From an uncultured Pelagibacteraceae bacterium (GTDB taxonomy: Bacteria; Pseudomonadota; Alphaproteobacteria; Pelagibacterales; Pelagibacteraceae), in the NCBI GenBank assembly GCA_902519375.1, contig CABYJS010000006.1, positions 1-45,884 on the forward strand: DNA of 45,884 nt, written 5' to 3'. How positions within the stretch are numbered: the stretch's first letter is position 1; each line of letters begins with the position of its first letter. The notes under the pieces were generated by a model that was not told the origin of the DNA, ran no database searches, and saw only the letters and a list, made by a program, of their open reading frames with translations. Position numbers and translations under genes: made by a program. Positions 26,233 to 35,682 of this stretch are shown here, piece after piece.

Positions 26233-27282
26233 CTATTGAATTAATTCCTTAAATACTTTAATGCTTTGATTAATTTCATTAACATCATGAACTCTTAAAA
26301 TTTGGACGCCTTGCATCAAGGCAAAAATACTTGAACTAATTGTTCCTCCTATTCTTAAATCACTATCATTTTTATTGGATAGTTCTTTAATAAATCTTTT
26401 TCTAGATATTCCGAGTAATATAGGCAATCCAAGAGAATGGTAAATTGATATATTTTTTATAATCGTCATATTATGTTTCAAATTTTTTCCAAAACCTATT
26501 CCAGGATCTAAGATGATATTGTAATGGTTTATACCAACTTTTCTTAAAAAGTTTATTTTTTCCTCAAAGTAATCATAAATATCCAATAAAACGTTTTTAT
26601 ATTTTGGGTTATTTTGCATTATATTGGGGTTACCTAGCGAATGCTGTAATACAAAAGGAATCTTATATTTTTTTATAATATTTATTGAATTTTTGTCATA
26701 GTTAAGTCCCGAAACATCATTAATTAATTTTACTCCTAAGTTAATGCCCTTTTCCATAATTTCAGATTTTCTAGTATCGAGAGAAATCACTTTTTTTTTA
26801 TCAATTTTTTTTAGAATATTCTTAATTCTTTTCCATTCAATCTTGGCACTTACAGCCTTAGATCCAGGTCTAGTAGACTCTCCGCCAATATCGACGATAT
26901 TAGCACCACTGTTAAAAAGATGTTTTAATTGTTTTTTGGCTAAATTGTTTTTGTTAAATTTTCCTCCATCAGAGAAACTATCTGGTGTTATATTCAAAAT
27001 ACCCATAATATTTGGAATTCTATTTAAGTCTAAATTTTTAAAAATTCTTTTTTTTTTTACAATAAGATTGATATCTTTTTTTATAATTTTTTTTATACCA
27101 TTCGGTAAATAATCTATTTGATTTATTGATATTTTTCTTTGTGATTTCCTTGAAATTATCTCAATCATATCAAAAGAAATTTCATTATTACCATTTAATG
27201 GTAATGACTTTTTTTTTTTTACTAAAGATTTTGATTTTGATCCATAATAGAAATTACACACCCTTGTGTAATATCTGGGCAT
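26233..27282 (-). CDS. folP: Dihydropteroate synthase with an N-terminal extension
   Basis: FolP condenses pterin pyrophosphate with p-aminobenzoate to dihydropteroate, the sulfonamide target. The TIM-barrel core begins around residue 90: IMGILNITPDSFSDGGKF, then GANIVDIGGESTRPGS, LINDVSG, NIILDPGIGFGKN and LLGISRKRFI, all complete. Before it lie about 85 extra residues (from PRYYTRVCNFYYG to about NGIKKIIKK) absent from E. coli FolP. Extensions of this kind with similar YLRPxG-like starts occur, to my knowledge, in other alphaproteobacteria, so it is likely real rather than a wrong start. An internal ATG at about residue 39 is an alternative start but would still leave an extension. It lies 5 bp after ftsH. 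Confidence 0.92.
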   Translation of the reverse strand: MPRYYTRVCNFYYGSKSKSLVKKKKSLPLNGNNEISFDMIEIISRKSQRKISINQIDYLPNGIKKIIKKDINLIVKKKRIFKNLDLNRIPNIMGILNITPDSFSDGGKFNKNNLAKKQLKHLFNSGANIVDIGGESTRPGSKAVSAKIEWKRIKNILKKIDKKKVISLDTRKSEIMEKGINLGVKLINDVSGLNYDKNSINIIKKYKIPFVLQHSLGNPNIMQNNPKYKNVLLDIYDYFEEKINFLRKVGINHYNIILDPGIGFGKNLKHNMTIIKNISIYHSLGLPILLGISRKRFIKELSNKNDSDLRIGGTISSSIFALMQGVQILRVHDVNEINQSIKVFKELIQ

Positions 27283-27287
27283 TAAGA

Positions 27288-29189
27288 TTAATGTACTATC
27301 TTAGGTTTAAGGCCCATAGCATCAAATGAAGAGCCCTTGTCTTCTTCAACTTTTAAATCTTGTTTATCAGTAGGATATATATTTTTGTTTATTATATTTT
27401 CAATTTCTTCACCAGTTAATGTTTCATAGGTAATTAAAGCCTTTGCAATTTTATGTAAATCATCAATTTTTTCCGTTAAAATTTGTCTTGCTTTATTATA
27501 TCCTTCATCAACCAATTTTCTAATTTCTTTGTCAATTTTCTGGGCAACTTCCTCTGAAACTGATTGGGTTTGAGTAACAGACCTACCTAAGAAAACTTCT
27601 TCTTGATTTTCTCCATATTCAACTGGTCCCATTTCTTCACTCATTCCATACTTGGTAACCATAGCTCTAGCTAATTGAGTAGCTTGATTTATATCTGAAC
27701 CACTTCCTCCACCTGCCCCTGTAGAAATATTATCTTTTCCAAAAATTACTTCTTCTGCAACTCTTCCACCAAAACACACAGCCAATCTAGCTTTTAAATA
27801 CTTTATAGAATGACCATGTTTATCTCTCTCTGGTAAATTCATAACCATGCCTAGGGCTCTTCCTCTAGGAATTATAGTAGCTTTATGTATTGGGTCATAA
27901 CTAGGCATATTAAAAGATACTAAAGCATGCCCACCTTCGTGATATGCAGTTAATTTTTTTTCATCTTCTGTCATAACCATTGATCTTCTCTCAGCTCCCA
28001 TCATTACTTTATCTTTTGCTTCTTCAAATTCATCCAAAGTAACAATCCTTTTATTTTTTCTAGCTGCTAATAGGGCGGACTCATTCACTAAATTAGCAAG
28101 GTCAGCGCCAGAAAATCCGGGAGTGCCTCTTGCTACTGTTCTAAGATTTACATCCGGTGCTACTTTAATCTTTTTAATATGTACCTTTAATATTTTTTCT
28201 CTTCCAATAATATCAGGATTAGAAACAACAACCTGTCTATCAAATCTACCTGGTCTTAATAAAGCTGGATCTAAAACATCTGGTCTATTAGTGGCGGCAA
28301 TAATTATTACACCTTCATTAGTATCAAAACCATCCATCTCAACTAAAAGTTGGTTCAATGTTTGCTCTCTTTCATCATTTCCCCCACCTAAACCAGCACC
28401 TCTGCTTCTTCCGACTGCATCAATTTCATCAATAAAAATTATACAAGGTGAATTTTTTTTACCTTGTTCAAACATATCTCTTACCCTAGATGCACCAACT
28501 CCAACAAACATTTCAACAAAGTCAGATCCGGAGATAGTAAAGAAAGGAACATTTGCTTCTCCAGCTATAGCTCTAGCAAGTAAAGTTTTTCCTGTGCCCG
28601 GTGGTCCAACTAATAAAGCCCCTCTTGGAATTTTACCTCCTAGACGACTAAATTTTTTTGGATCTTTTAAAAACTCAACAATTTCCTCCACTTCTTCCTT
28701 TGCTTCCTCAACACCTGCAACATCGTTAAAAGTAACTTTGCCTTTCAGTTCATTCATCATCTTTGCTTTTGATCTACCAAAACCCATGGCTCCACCTTTA
28801 CCTCCTTGCATTTGTCTCATAAAGAAAATCCAAACAGCAATTAGTAACAACATTGGAAACCAGGAAAGTAATACACCGAACAAGGATGGCATTTTTTCTT
28901 GAATAGGTGCTGCTGAAATACTTACACCTTTGTCTGATAATTTTTCGATTAAATTAGGATCATTTGGAGAGTAAGTTGTAAAACTTTTTCCGTTAGAATA
29001 AACTCCTTGTATGTTATTACCTTGTATCTTTACCTTAAGAACTTCTCCATTTTCGACAGAAGTTAAAAATTCAGAAAAAATAACTTGATCGCCTCCTCTA
29101 GCATTCGACTGAGGACTTTTGAACATATTATAAAGTCCAATAGTAAGAAGAACTATGATTGCCCACATTGCCATATTTTTTAAATTCAT
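27288..29189 (-). CDS. ftsH: ATP-dependent zinc metalloprotease FtsH
   Basis: A 633-residue inner-membrane AAA+ protease degrading misassembled membrane proteins and regulators; in E. coli it degrades sigma-32 and LpxC. Two transmembrane helices (about 7-22 and 103-124) flank a periplasmic domain. The AAA module has Walker A GPPGTGKT (195-202), Walker B IFIDEID (251-257) and the arginine-finger region [11 protein letters not shown]. The zinc site is HEGGH at 417-421 (most relatives have HEAGH; the HExxH ligands are kept). The C-terminal [11 protein letters not shown] helix and a short acidic tail follow. tilS is 62 bp upstream and folP 5 bp downstream. Confidence 0.97.
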   Translation of the reverse strand: MNLKNMAMWAIIVLLTIGLYNMFKSPQSNARGGDQVIFSEFLTSVENGEVLKVKIQGNNIQGVYSNGKSFTTYSPNDPNLIEKLSDKGVSISAAPIQEKMPSLFGVLLSWFPMLLLIAVWIFFMRQMQGGKGGAMGFGRSKAKMMNELKGKVTFNDVAGVEEAKEEVEEIVEFLKDPKKFSRLGGKIPRGALLVGPPGTGKTLLARAIAGEANVPFFTISGSDFVEMFVGVGASRVRDMFEQGKKNSPCIIFIDEIDAVGRSRGAGLGGGNDEREQTLNQLLVEMDGFDTNEGVIIIAATNRPDVLDPALLRPGRFDRQVVVSNPDIIGREKILKVHIKKIKVAPDVNLRTVARGTPGFSGADLANLVNESALLAARKNKRIVTLDEFEEAKDKVMMGAERRSMVMTEDEKKLTAYHEGGHALVSFNMPSYDPIHKATIIPRGRALGMVMNLPERDKHGHSIKYLKARLAVCFGGRVAEEVIFGKDNISTGAGGGSGSDINQATQLARAMVTKYGMSEEMGPVEYGENQEEVFLGRSVTQTQSVSEEVAQKIDKEIRKLVDEGYNKARQILTEKIDDLHKIAKALITYETLTGEEIENIINKNIYPTDKQDLKVEEDKGSSFDAMGLKPKIVH

Positions 29190-29251
29190 GAATATAAAAT
29201 AAGAATTATTACAGATTAAACAAGTGGCAATTTGGTCATTCTGATGATTAT

Positions 29252-30280
29252 TTAACGCTCTTTTGAGATTATCACTGATTGATTAACTTTTTCAATGATA
29301 CAGTCACTTAAAGTTGTTTTAGTCAATCTATTATTCATTATTTCATCAATGACCCTGGATATTTTTTTTCCTCTTGCTGAATAGTATTTATTACCAATAA
29401 TTCTTAAAGATACGGAAAAAGACCTAAAAACTATTTCATATGGTTGTCTAAAAAAACTATTATTCAAGATTAGTTTATCTCTTTTATATTTTAAAAAACT
29501 ATTTTTTATTAAATTTTGTTCTACATAAAAATTTATAACATCATTTGAATGATTTAAGTTATTAAGTGTAGTAAAAAATTTTTTTTTATCCAAACCATTA
29601 AGTTTTAACTTTTTAATAAATTTTCGAACTTTTATTCTTTGAAATTTCTCATCTTCATTGTAAGAGTCTTGTACATAAAAATTAAAAACTTTGTTTGCTA
29701 CAAATATTAAATCGTTTTTTTGTAAATGACATAATGGTCTTAATAAATTGATATTACTAATCTTAGTTTTTTTACTAAGGGATATTAGGCCCTTTAATCC
29801 ACTTCCTCTTAAAATTCTTATAAAAAAGTTTTCAAACAAATCATCTTGATGATGTCCTAAAAGAATATTTGATATCCTTAAATAATCACACCTGTTGAAT
29901 AGCAACTCATATCTTTTTTTTCTTGCTAATGATTGAATATTCTTAGTTGGTTTTTTGCCCTTCCAGGTTAAAATTTCTGAGTCAATTGACAACTTTTTTA
30001 AAACACGCTTTACATTCTTCGCCTCACTAGTAGAATTGGGTCTGAGCTTATGATCTACAATAAAAAACTTCGAAATAAGTTTTTTTCTGATCGAATAAAT
30101 TTTAGCGAAAAAAGCTAAAGCCATGCTATCGGGGCCACCAGATACAGCTACTATAAAACTTTGATCTATATTTAAAGATTTTTCAAAGCTTTTATAAATT
30201 TTATTAATTCTTTTATTGTCAAACTTATCTTTTAAAAGTTTAGGAATTTTTTTTATTACATTCGAATTTTTGAGACTCAT
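29252..30280 (-). CDS. tilS: tRNA(Ile)-lysidine synthase
   Basis: TilS adds lysine to C34 of the tRNA-Ile with CAU anticodon so that it reads AUA, a common codon in such AT-rich genomes. The PP-loop ATP motif SGGPDS is at residues 47-52, followed by [38 protein letters not shown] and the LLRPL segment, matching the catalytic core. At 342 residues it is shorter than E. coli TilS and ends soon after the region corresponding to the first C-terminal domain. ATG 30280 lies inside cpoB (41-bp overlap) and no better ATG precedes the PP-loop. The order cpoB-tilS-ftsH is typical of alphaproteobacteria. Confidence 0.92.
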   Translation of the reverse strand: MSLKNSNVIKKIPKLLKDKFDNKRINKIYKSFEKSLNIDQSFIVAVSGGPDSMALAFFAKIYSIRKKLISKFFIVDHKLRPNSTSEAKNVKRVLKKLSIDSEILTWKGKKPTKNIQSLARKKRYELLFNRCDYLRISNILLGHHQDDLFENFFIRILRGSGLKGLISLSKKTKISNINLLRPLCHLQKNDLIFVANKVFNFYVQDSYNEDEKFQRIKVRKFIKKLKLNGLDKKKFFTTLNNLNHSNDVINFYVEQNLIKNSFLKYKRDKLILNNSFFRQPYEIVFRSFSVSLRIIGNKYYSARGKKISRVIDEIMNNRLTKTTLSDCIIEKVNQSVIISKER

Positions 30281-31232
30281 ATTTAGCTTTTTGGATCACA
30301 GATTGTTTGGCTTTAGGATATTGTTTTTCTACTCCATTTATCATTTTACAACCCTGATCTTTTTCTCCAATTTGGACCATAGAAATCCCAAGCTTTAATA
30401 AATTCACAGGAGCTTTCTCACCTTTTGGATATTTTTGATAACCCTCCAAATATGCTGAAGCTGCATCCGTAAATAGTTGTCTTATTCTAAAAGTTTCTGC
30501 ATACCAATATTGTGCATTTCCAGCTAAATCATGTTCAGGATTAGTGATAACAAATTCTCTAAATGCTCTTTCAGCTGTTGAGTAGTCGCCAACTTTTAAA
30601 AAACTAGTAGCAAATTTATATTGTTTTTCAGGAGTCTCATTTGGAAGAATTTTTTCCTCTGCCTTAAATTCTTCAGTTACGATTGAAGCTGTAGTATCTA
30701 TAGATTGAGTTTTTTGTGATGTTTCATTAGTTGAAGTATCTTTGTAAGATACTGAACCTAAGTCTTGTGGCTGAGAACTTCCAGGTAAAGCTATGTTTGA
30801 ATTATTATCTATTTTTTTTGTAACTTTATTTGAACTTATGTCTAAAGTTAATCCTGATTCGATATCTTGAAATCTAATTTGATTATCTGCTTGAACTTTT
30901 GACATCCTGTTAGATAATTTATCCAACTTGAAATTAATTTCCTCAAATTTGTTAGTTAACTGTTGAAATTGACTCTCAATTTCAGAAAGTTTTAACAAAT
31001 GTCTAGTTAAAACATCTTCTGAATTATTATTATCAACGCTCAAAACGTTAGTTTCAGTTGGGTCCAATTCTCTCATACCAGAATAAACCGCTTTCTCTAA
31101 AGTTTTAATATCGTTTTGAATTTTTTCTAAAATTTTGTTAAGGTTATGACTCTCTGCATTTGCAAAACTACATAGAGTTAAACTTAAAAACAAAAAAAGT
31201 TTGATTAATAAAAATTTCAATATAAACCTCAT
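30240..31232 (-). CDS. cpoB: Tol-Pal system protein CpoB/YbgF
   Basis: A 330-residue periplasmic protein with a signal peptide (basic start, hydrophobic LLIKLFLFLSLTLCSF, cleavage after ANA near residue 27). Residues about 30-115 form a coiled coil that trimerises YbgF. A low-complexity Ser/Thr/Asn linker follows, then three TPR-like repeats at the C-terminus (EKQYKFATSFLKVGDYSTAERAFREFV, LAGNAQYWYAETFRIRQLFTDAASAYLEGY and the next). In E. coli CpoB couples outer-membrane constriction to peptidoglycan synthesis through Tol and PBP1B. It follows pal but is separated from it by an intrinsic terminator, so it may have lower or independent expression. Confidence 0.9.
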   Translation of the reverse strand: MRFILKFLLIKLFLFLSLTLCSFANAESHNLNKILEKIQNDIKTLEKAVYSGMRELDPTETNVLSVDNNNSEDVLTRHLLKLSEIESQFQQLTNKFEEINFKLDKLSNRMSKVQADNQIRFQDIESGLTLDISSNKVTKKIDNNSNIALPGSSQPQDLGSVSYKDTSTNETSQKTQSIDTTASIVTEEFKAEEKILPNETPEKQYKFATSFLKVGDYSTAERAFREFVITNPEHDLAGNAQYWYAETFRIRQLFTDAASAYLEGYQKYPKGEKAPVNLLKLGISMVQIGEKDQGCKMINGVEKQYPKAKQSVIQKAKYESQKFECNKKNS

Positions 31233-31258
31233 TTCTAAGCTTATGATTAAAATAATGG

Positions 31259-31298
31259 CAAAAAAAAGACCCTTGATTAATAAATAACCAAGGGTCTT
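31259..31298 (-). terminator. Intrinsic terminator downstream of pal
   Basis: On the minus strand a perfect 10-bp stem (AAGACCCTTG at 31289-31298 pairing with CAAGGGTCTT at 31266-31275) with a 13-nt loop is followed by a run of T residues (plus-strand A tract at 31260-31267). It lies 13 bp past the pal stop codon and about 25 bp before the start of cpoB. It is the clearest rho-independent terminator I can see in the window. Confidence 0.92.
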
Positions 31299-31310
31299 AG
31301 AATTTTAATA

Positions 31311-31790
31311 TTAGTTTGCTTTGACTGTAACTGATCTTCTATTTTTTGACCAAGCTAAAGGATTTGATCCTGAGTCTACAGGTCTTTCCTTACCATAACT
31401 TAAAACTGAAATCCTGTCTGAAGAAATTCCATAAGTCATTAAATAATCTTTTGCAGAGTTAGCTCTTCTTTCACCTAATGCTAAGTTATATTCTCTTGTT
31501 CCTCTTTCGTCAGCATGACCTTCTAACACAACTGTAATTTTTGAATTTTTTCTCAACCATGCTGCTTGTTTTCTTAGAGTTTCTCTCGAAGCAGTAGTAA
31601 GAACTGATTCATTTGTTGCAAAGAAAACTCTATCAGGCACTCCTGATGCTAAATATTCAACGGTATCTTTTCCAGTGTAAACATCACCTTGCATTTGTCC
31701 TGTTGATTTTTTTGATGTTGCACAAGCTGACATCATTAAACATGCAACAGTAACTAAAAATGCGTTTTTTAGAATTTTGTTTAATTTCAT
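31311..31790 (-). CDS. pal: Peptidoglycan-associated lipoprotein Pal
   Basis: A 159-residue outer-membrane lipoprotein. The signal ends in the lipobox MSAC, making Cys23 the lipidated residue. The OmpA-like domain binds peptidoglycan: VFFATNESVLTTASRETLRKQ followed by VVLEGHADERGTREYNLALGERRANSAKDYL, with the Asp and Arg that hold diaminopimelate, and a final SYGKERPVDSG. It tethers the outer membrane to the wall and is recruited to the septum by TolB. A strong Shine-Dalgarno (AAGGAG) precedes the ATG, and a strong terminator follows the stop, fitting an abundant structural protein. Confidence 0.97.
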   Translation of the reverse strand: MKLNKILKNAFLVTVACLMMSACATSKKSTGQMQGDVYTGKDTVEYLASGVPDRVFFATNESVLTTASRETLRKQAAWLRKNSKITVVLEGHADERGTREYNLALGERRANSAKDYLMTYGISSDRISVLSYGKERPVDSGSNPLAWSKNRRSVTVKAN

Positions 31791-31795
31791 TATTG

Positions 31796-31801
31796 CTCCT
31801 T
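31796..31801 (-). promoter_or_regulatory. Strong Shine-Dalgarno for pal
   Basis: AAGGAG on the minus strand lies 5 nt before the pal ATG (31790). It is among the best ribosome-binding sites in this window, where most genes have weak or none, and suits a highly produced lipoprotein. Confidence 0.7.
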
Positions 31802-31874
31802 GATCAAATTGCTAATTCTTAAGTTTTTCACAACTAATTAGATGTTTCAAGTTAAAAAATCAAGATAATATCAG

Positions 31875-33215
31875 TTAATTGCTCAATAAAGATGACCATG
31901 ATGGGTCCGAAGCATCAGTTGGGGTGTTTACTAGCCTTTCATTATAGCCTGTTAAATCTATTGACCATAATTTGGCCGAAAAACCTTCTCCTTTACTATC
32001 AGTTTTTGTTTCTCTATAAAAAATTAAAACCCTTCCATTAGGAGACCATGAAGGTGCCTCTTGGTAAAAGTTTTCAGTTAACAACCTTTCTCCACTTCCA
32101 TCTGTTCTCATCACTCCGATATAAAATTTTCCTTTATGTAGTTTTGTAAATGCAATTAAATCACCCCTTGGAGACCAAACTGGAGTTCCATAAAGTCCTT
32201 TACCAAAAGAAATTCTTTTAACATTTTTTCCATCATTTTTCATAATATATATTTGTTGATATCCACTTCGATCAGAATTAAAGGCAATATATTTTCCATC
32301 AGGTGAAAATGACGGAGAGGTATCTATTGATGGATGATTTGTAATTTTTTCAACTATCCTATTTTCTAAATCCATCGTATAAATATCTGAGTTTCCATCT
32401 TTTGCAAAACTCATAATTATCTTTTTTCCGTCTGGAGAAAATCTTGGAGCAAATGTCATCCCAGGAAAATCTCCAACTACTTCTTGCATTCCTGTTTCTA
32501 TATCTAAAAGATAAACTCTTGGTAAATTTTTAAAGTAAGAAAGATAGGTAACCATTTGACTTGTGGGATTAAATCTAGGTGTTAGAACGAGTTCATTACC
32601 TAAAGTTAAAAACTTATTATTTGCACCATCCTGATCCATTATTGCTAATTTTTTTATGCGTCTTGTTTTTGGACCAGCTTCAGAAACATATATAATTCTT
32701 GTATCAAAGTAACCTTTTTCACCAGTTAACCTTTCATAAACTTTATCTGTAATTATATGTCCAACTCTTCTCCAATTATTTGGCACAGTAGTAAAAGCTA
32801 AAGCCATCATTTCTTTTCCAGCAAGAACATCCCATAATCTAAATTCTACTCTTAATTTGTCATCAACAATTTTCACCTTTCCAGTAATTAGTGCTTGGGC
32901 TTTTATTAAATTCCAATCTTCAAATCTTGGTTTTAAATTTGCAATATCAGGATCTTGGAGAAAGGAATCTTTATTTAAAGGATTAAAAAGTCCTGAAGCC
33001 TTTAAATTTTTTTCAACCACTAATGCAATTTCTGAACCTATATTTTTTTTATTTAAGATTGTTTCGAAACCTTTTCTAGAATTTTCATCAATAGATAATG
33101 GAGACACAGCGATTGGAAGTGGATTCAAATTACCTCTAGTTATATCTACTTCTATTAAGGCAATAGCTTTGGAGGGTAAAATTATTAGTATAATAATAAA
33201 TAGTATTCTTAACAT
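31875..33215 (-). CDS. tolB: Tol-Pal system beta-propeller protein TolB
   Basis: A 446-residue periplasmic protein with a signal peptide ([19 protein letters not shown]). The N-terminal alpha/beta domain covers about residues 20-165, and a six-bladed propeller follows, visible as repeated SPDGK-like turns: [44 protein letters not shown] and [13 protein letters not shown]. TolB shuttles between Pal and TolA during outer-membrane constriction. tolA lies 9 bp upstream; pal follows after 84 bp, the largest gap within the cluster. The mature N-terminus IEVDITRGN resembles the TolA-binding extension. Confidence 0.95.
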   Translation of the reverse strand: MLRILFIIILIILPSKAIALIEVDITRGNLNPLPIAVSPLSIDENSRKGFETILNKKNIGSEIALVVEKNLKASGLFNPLNKDSFLQDPDIANLKPRFEDWNLIKAQALITGKVKIVDDKLRVEFRLWDVLAGKEMMALAFTTVPNNWRRVGHIITDKVYERLTGEKGYFDTRIIYVSEAGPKTRRIKKLAIMDQDGANNKFLTLGNELVLTPRFNPTSQMVTYLSYFKNLPRVYLLDIETGMQEVVGDFPGMTFAPRFSPDGKKIIMSFAKDGNSDIYTMDLENRIVEKITNHPSIDTSPSFSPDGKYIAFNSDRSGYQQIYIMKNDGKNVKRISFGKGLYGTPVWSPRGDLIAFTKLHKGKFYIGVMRTDGSGERLLTENFYQEAPSWSPNGRVLIFYRETKTDSKGEGFSAKLWSIDLTGYNERLVNTPTDASDPSWSSLLSN

Positions 33216-33224
33216 AGAAATATA

Positions 33225-34034
33225 TTACCCCTCTAACATCTCTCTTGCATCAAAATTAAGCTGTAATTCTCTCCATCTCTCATATCCAGTTGTAGGTACT
33301 CTAAGAGGTTGGCACAATTTTACAGCTCTTAAAGCACTTTCTGCTAAAACTTTATAAAATCCTTGACCTGGTTTATTCATCCTAGCATGATCCAAAATTT
33401 CTGATTGTAAAATAGTTCCATCCGGATTTAGTTGAAGTTTTATTCTTACCAATAAATTTTCATTATAAGGTAATCCTAATGGAATACTCCAGCATCCAAA
33501 TATTTGAGCTTTTAATGCATCTTCCTCATTTAACGAAAGACCAGATAGATCAATATTTTTTTCTTGATCTTGTGTAATTTTATCAGTTTTATTAATTGCT
33601 TCAGCAGTTTCAACTTTCGATTTATCTATTAACGCAGCAATGCTATTTGGATCAAATAACTCCTTCTTTTCAAATTCAGATACTTGTTTTACCTCATTGT
33701 CTATCTTTTCAGGGTTTTGTTTATCTTCTTTAATTTTTTCAACTTTTTTGATCTTATCCTCAGGCATAGGAACTGAGTCGGGCTTAATTTTTTTTACTTT
33801 TTTTGGTGGTGCTTGCTCAGATACAAGTTTTTTTTCTTTTTCTTTTATTTTTTCAATTGTTTTTTTTGCTTTAGGAGCGAATGGTATGTTGGTTTTATCT
33901 TTAATTTGTATTAGCTCTACTGACACCATGGGAGGAAGACTAATGGGTTTTTTGGCTAAAAAAGGTAAGCTCATTGCTGTTATCATAATTAATATTATGT
34001 GTAGGACAGAAGAGATAAGTATACTTCTATTCAC
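33225..34034 (-). CDS. tolA: TolA, energy-transducing membrane protein
   Basis: A 269-residue protein anchored by one N-terminal helix (SILISSVLHIILIMITAMSLPFL). A Lys/Glu/Pro-rich periplasmic region (about 55-140) replaces the long helix of E. coli TolA, making the protein much shorter. The DPNSIAALIDKSK segment near residue 135 is a form I recall in alphaproteobacterial TolA. The C-terminal domain (about 170-265) contains the single-cysteine IFGCWSIPLGL and KLCQPLRVP strands and resembles TolA/TonB C-terminal domains. It links the proton-driven TolQR motor to TolB and Pal. Lies 6 bp after tolR. Confidence 0.88.
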   Translation of the reverse strand: MNRSILISSVLHIILIMITAMSLPFLAKKPISLPPMVSVELIQIKDKTNIPFAPKAKKTIEKIKEKEKKLVSEQAPPKKVKKIKPDSVPMPEDKIKKVEKIKEDKQNPEKIDNEVKQVSEFEKKELFDPNSIAALIDKSKVETAEAINKTDKITQDQEKNIDLSGLSLNEEDALKAQIFGCWSIPLGLPYNENLLVRIKLQLNPDGTILQSEILDHARMNKPGQGFYKVLAESALRAVKLCQPLRVPTTGYERWRELQLNFDAREMLEG

Positions 34035-34040
34035 TTTTAT

Positions 34041-34457
34041 CTACCTTTCCTTATACGGCTCAGATATAAGTGCAACTTTTGTAAAACCAGACCCGGAAAG
34101 TAAACCCATGATCTCTAACACTCTTCCATAATTAATTGTTTTATCGCCTCTAACATATATTCTTGTGTCAGTTCTATTTTTTGAAACTGCTAAAACCTTA
34201 GCAATAATCTTTTCATATTCAATTTTAGACTCTTGAATAAAAATCTCTCCTTTTGAATTTATTGTAAGTGTAAGTGGCTCAGCTTCTTCTGGAAGAGAGT
34301 CAGCTGAACTCTCTGGTAAATCTACTTGAACTCCAACTGTTAACAAAGGTGCAGTAACCATAAATATAATTAAAAGAACTAACATTACATCGACAAATGG
34401 AGTAACGTTTATATCGCTCATTGGTTCTTTTGATGAACGATTTAATTTAAAAGCCAT
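34041..34457 (-). CDS. tolR: TolR, proton-channel component (ExbD family)
   Basis: A 138-residue ExbD/TolR protein with one transmembrane helix (about residues 19-40). Asp23 in INVTPFVDVMLVLLIIFMV is the conserved proton-carrying residue. The periplasmic part contains VDLPESSADSLPEEAEPLTLTI and a C-terminal IYVRGDKTINYGRVLEIMGLL domain that dimerises and contacts peptidoglycan. It lies 1 bp after tolQ and 6 bp before tolA. ExbD is a possible alternative, but the tolQ-tolR-tolA-tolB order settles it. Confidence 0.95.
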   Translation of the reverse strand: MAFKLNRSSKEPMSDINVTPFVDVMLVLLIIFMVTAPLLTVGVQVDLPESSADSLPEEAEPLTLTINSKGEIFIQESKIEYEKIIAKVLAVSKNRTDTRIYVRGDKTINYGRVLEIMGLLSGSGFTKVALISEPYKER

Positions 34458-34458
34458 T

Positions 34459-35133
34459 TTAAATTATAGTTAAAAATCTTTTAGAGAAATTTTCTAATTT
34501 TTTGGAGTATAAAATAGAATCGTTGTTAAATTTATTATATGCAATAACTGCAGGGATCGCAGCAAGCAATCCAAGGGCTGTTGCAAATAAAGCTTCGGCT
34601 ATACCTGGGGCAACAATTGCTAAACTTGTATTTCTAGAAATCGCAATAGATTGGAAAGAATTCATTATTCCCCAAACAGTTCCAAATAAACCAATGAAGG
34701 GAGCTGTGGAACCGACTGTTGCTAAAAAAGTGTAACCTTTGCTAATTTTTGACATTTGTTTTTCAATCCCTGTTTCTAGCATTGTCGTCATTCTTTCATG
34801 TAAATCAGTTTTTGATTTTCTTTTTAATAAACTTTGCATAGCATCTTTAAAAACTAATGCCATTGGGTCTTCTATGTTTGTTGGAAGATTGTTATAAAAG
34901 GATTCAGCTGACTTAGAGTTCCAGAATTTAGCCTCAAATTCTTCAGTAGTTAAATTTATTTTTTTGAATAATCTAAATTTATCTATAATTACTGCCCACG
35001 AATAAATAGAACTAACAATCAATATAATAATTACTGATTTAACTATGATGTCTGCGCGGATAAATAAACTTAATAAAGAGAAATCAGTGTTCGATGCTAA
35101 ACCTACAGCTTGAGATGATATATCAGCTTCCAT
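34459..35133 (-). CDS. tolQ: TolQ, motor component of the Tol-Pal system
   Basis: A 224-residue MotA/TolQ/ExbB-family membrane protein with three helices (about 26-48, 128-150 and 163-188). The family core GYTFLATVGSTAPFIGLFGTVWGIMNSFQ and the last-helix segment GIAEALFATALGLLAAIPAVIAYNKF are intact, including the Thr/Ser lining the proton path. The long cytoplasmic loop lies between helices 1 and 2. AGAAGG at 35138-35143 on the minus strand, 4 nt before ATG 35133, is a good ribosome-binding site. A 51-bp gap separates it from ruvC, where a tol promoter could lie, but I see no convincing one. Confidence 0.96.
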   Translation of the reverse strand: MEADISSQAVGLASNTDFSLLSLFIRADIIVKSVIIILIVSSIYSWAVIIDKFRLFKKINLTTEEFEAKFWNSKSAESFYNNLPTNIEDPMALVFKDAMQSLLKRKSKTDLHERMTTMLETGIEKQMSKISKGYTFLATVGSTAPFIGLFGTVWGIMNSFQSIAISRNTSLAIVAPGIAEALFATALGLLAAIPAVIAYNKFNNDSILYSKKLENFSKRFLTII

Positions 35134-35184
35134 AATGCCTTCTCACACTTAATTGTGTCATGATTTTGTCTTAATATATTTGAA

Positions 35185-35679
35185 TTAATCCTCTATTTTG
35201 TAAGTTTCATAATAAAAATTGGCAATTAAAATAGCATCTGCTTTATTAGAATCTTTTTTTTTTGATAATTGTGATGAAAAATATGGGAATATTTCAATTG
35301 CTCTTGTTCTGCTAGCGTCCTTTTCGGAATTTATCAAATTAAAATATTTTTTCCATTTTGCTGGCCTCACAAAATACACTGGCAGTTGCATGGCTGAAGA
35401 AATTCCTTTTAAAATTCCAAATGATTGGCCAAAATTAAACATACTAGTAACCCCTTGCCCAGGCATTGCAGAAACTTGTTCGATTACAATTCTAATATCT
35501 TGCTTTTCAATATTATTTGTTATTCTACAAATTTCATTGTAGATTTGTGAACCATTAACTTGTTTTTTATTTTTCTTTCCCTCTGTCATTATTGGCATTT
35601 CAATTACTTCAAGGATTTTGCCATCTTGTAAAAAACAAATTGAGCCAGATATTCCAGGATCTATTCCTATTATTAACAT
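35185..35679 (-). CDS. ruvC: Holliday junction resolvase RuvC
   Basis: A 164-residue RNase H-fold endonuclease that cuts Holliday junctions with RuvAB. Catalytic acids visible are Asp7 in IIGIDPGISG, Glu67 in RIVIEQVSAMPGQGV, and the aspartates around NKADAILIANF near the C-terminus. The QSFGILKGI segment is the DNA-binding helix. Length is normal (E. coli 173). No ruvA or ruvB is in the window. It lies 3 bp after yebC, a pairing seen in many proteobacteria, and upstream of tolQ. Confidence 0.95.
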   Translation of the reverse strand: MLIIGIDPGISGSICFLQDGKILEVIEMPIMTEGKKNKKQVNGSQIYNEICRITNNIEKQDIRIVIEQVSAMPGQGVTSMFNFGQSFGILKGISSAMQLPVYFVRPAKWKKYFNLINSEKDASRTRAIEIFPYFSSQLSKKKDSNKADAILIANFYYETYKIED

Positions 35680-35682
35680 ATT

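Noticed and set aside
28123-28902. A 259-codon open frame on the plus strand antisense to ftsH, with smaller ones antisense to tolA/tolR (33640-34131) and tolB/tolA (32857-33357)
   Set aside because: They lie wholly inside well-recognised genes on the other strand, have no recognisable motif, and their composition (Ser/Pro/Phe/Ile-rich) is what an AT-rich coding strand gives when read backwards.
35144-35160. Short inverted repeat (ACAC...GTGT) before tolQ as an operator or terminator
   Set aside because: The stem is only 4 bp with no T run on either strand and is easily a chance match.
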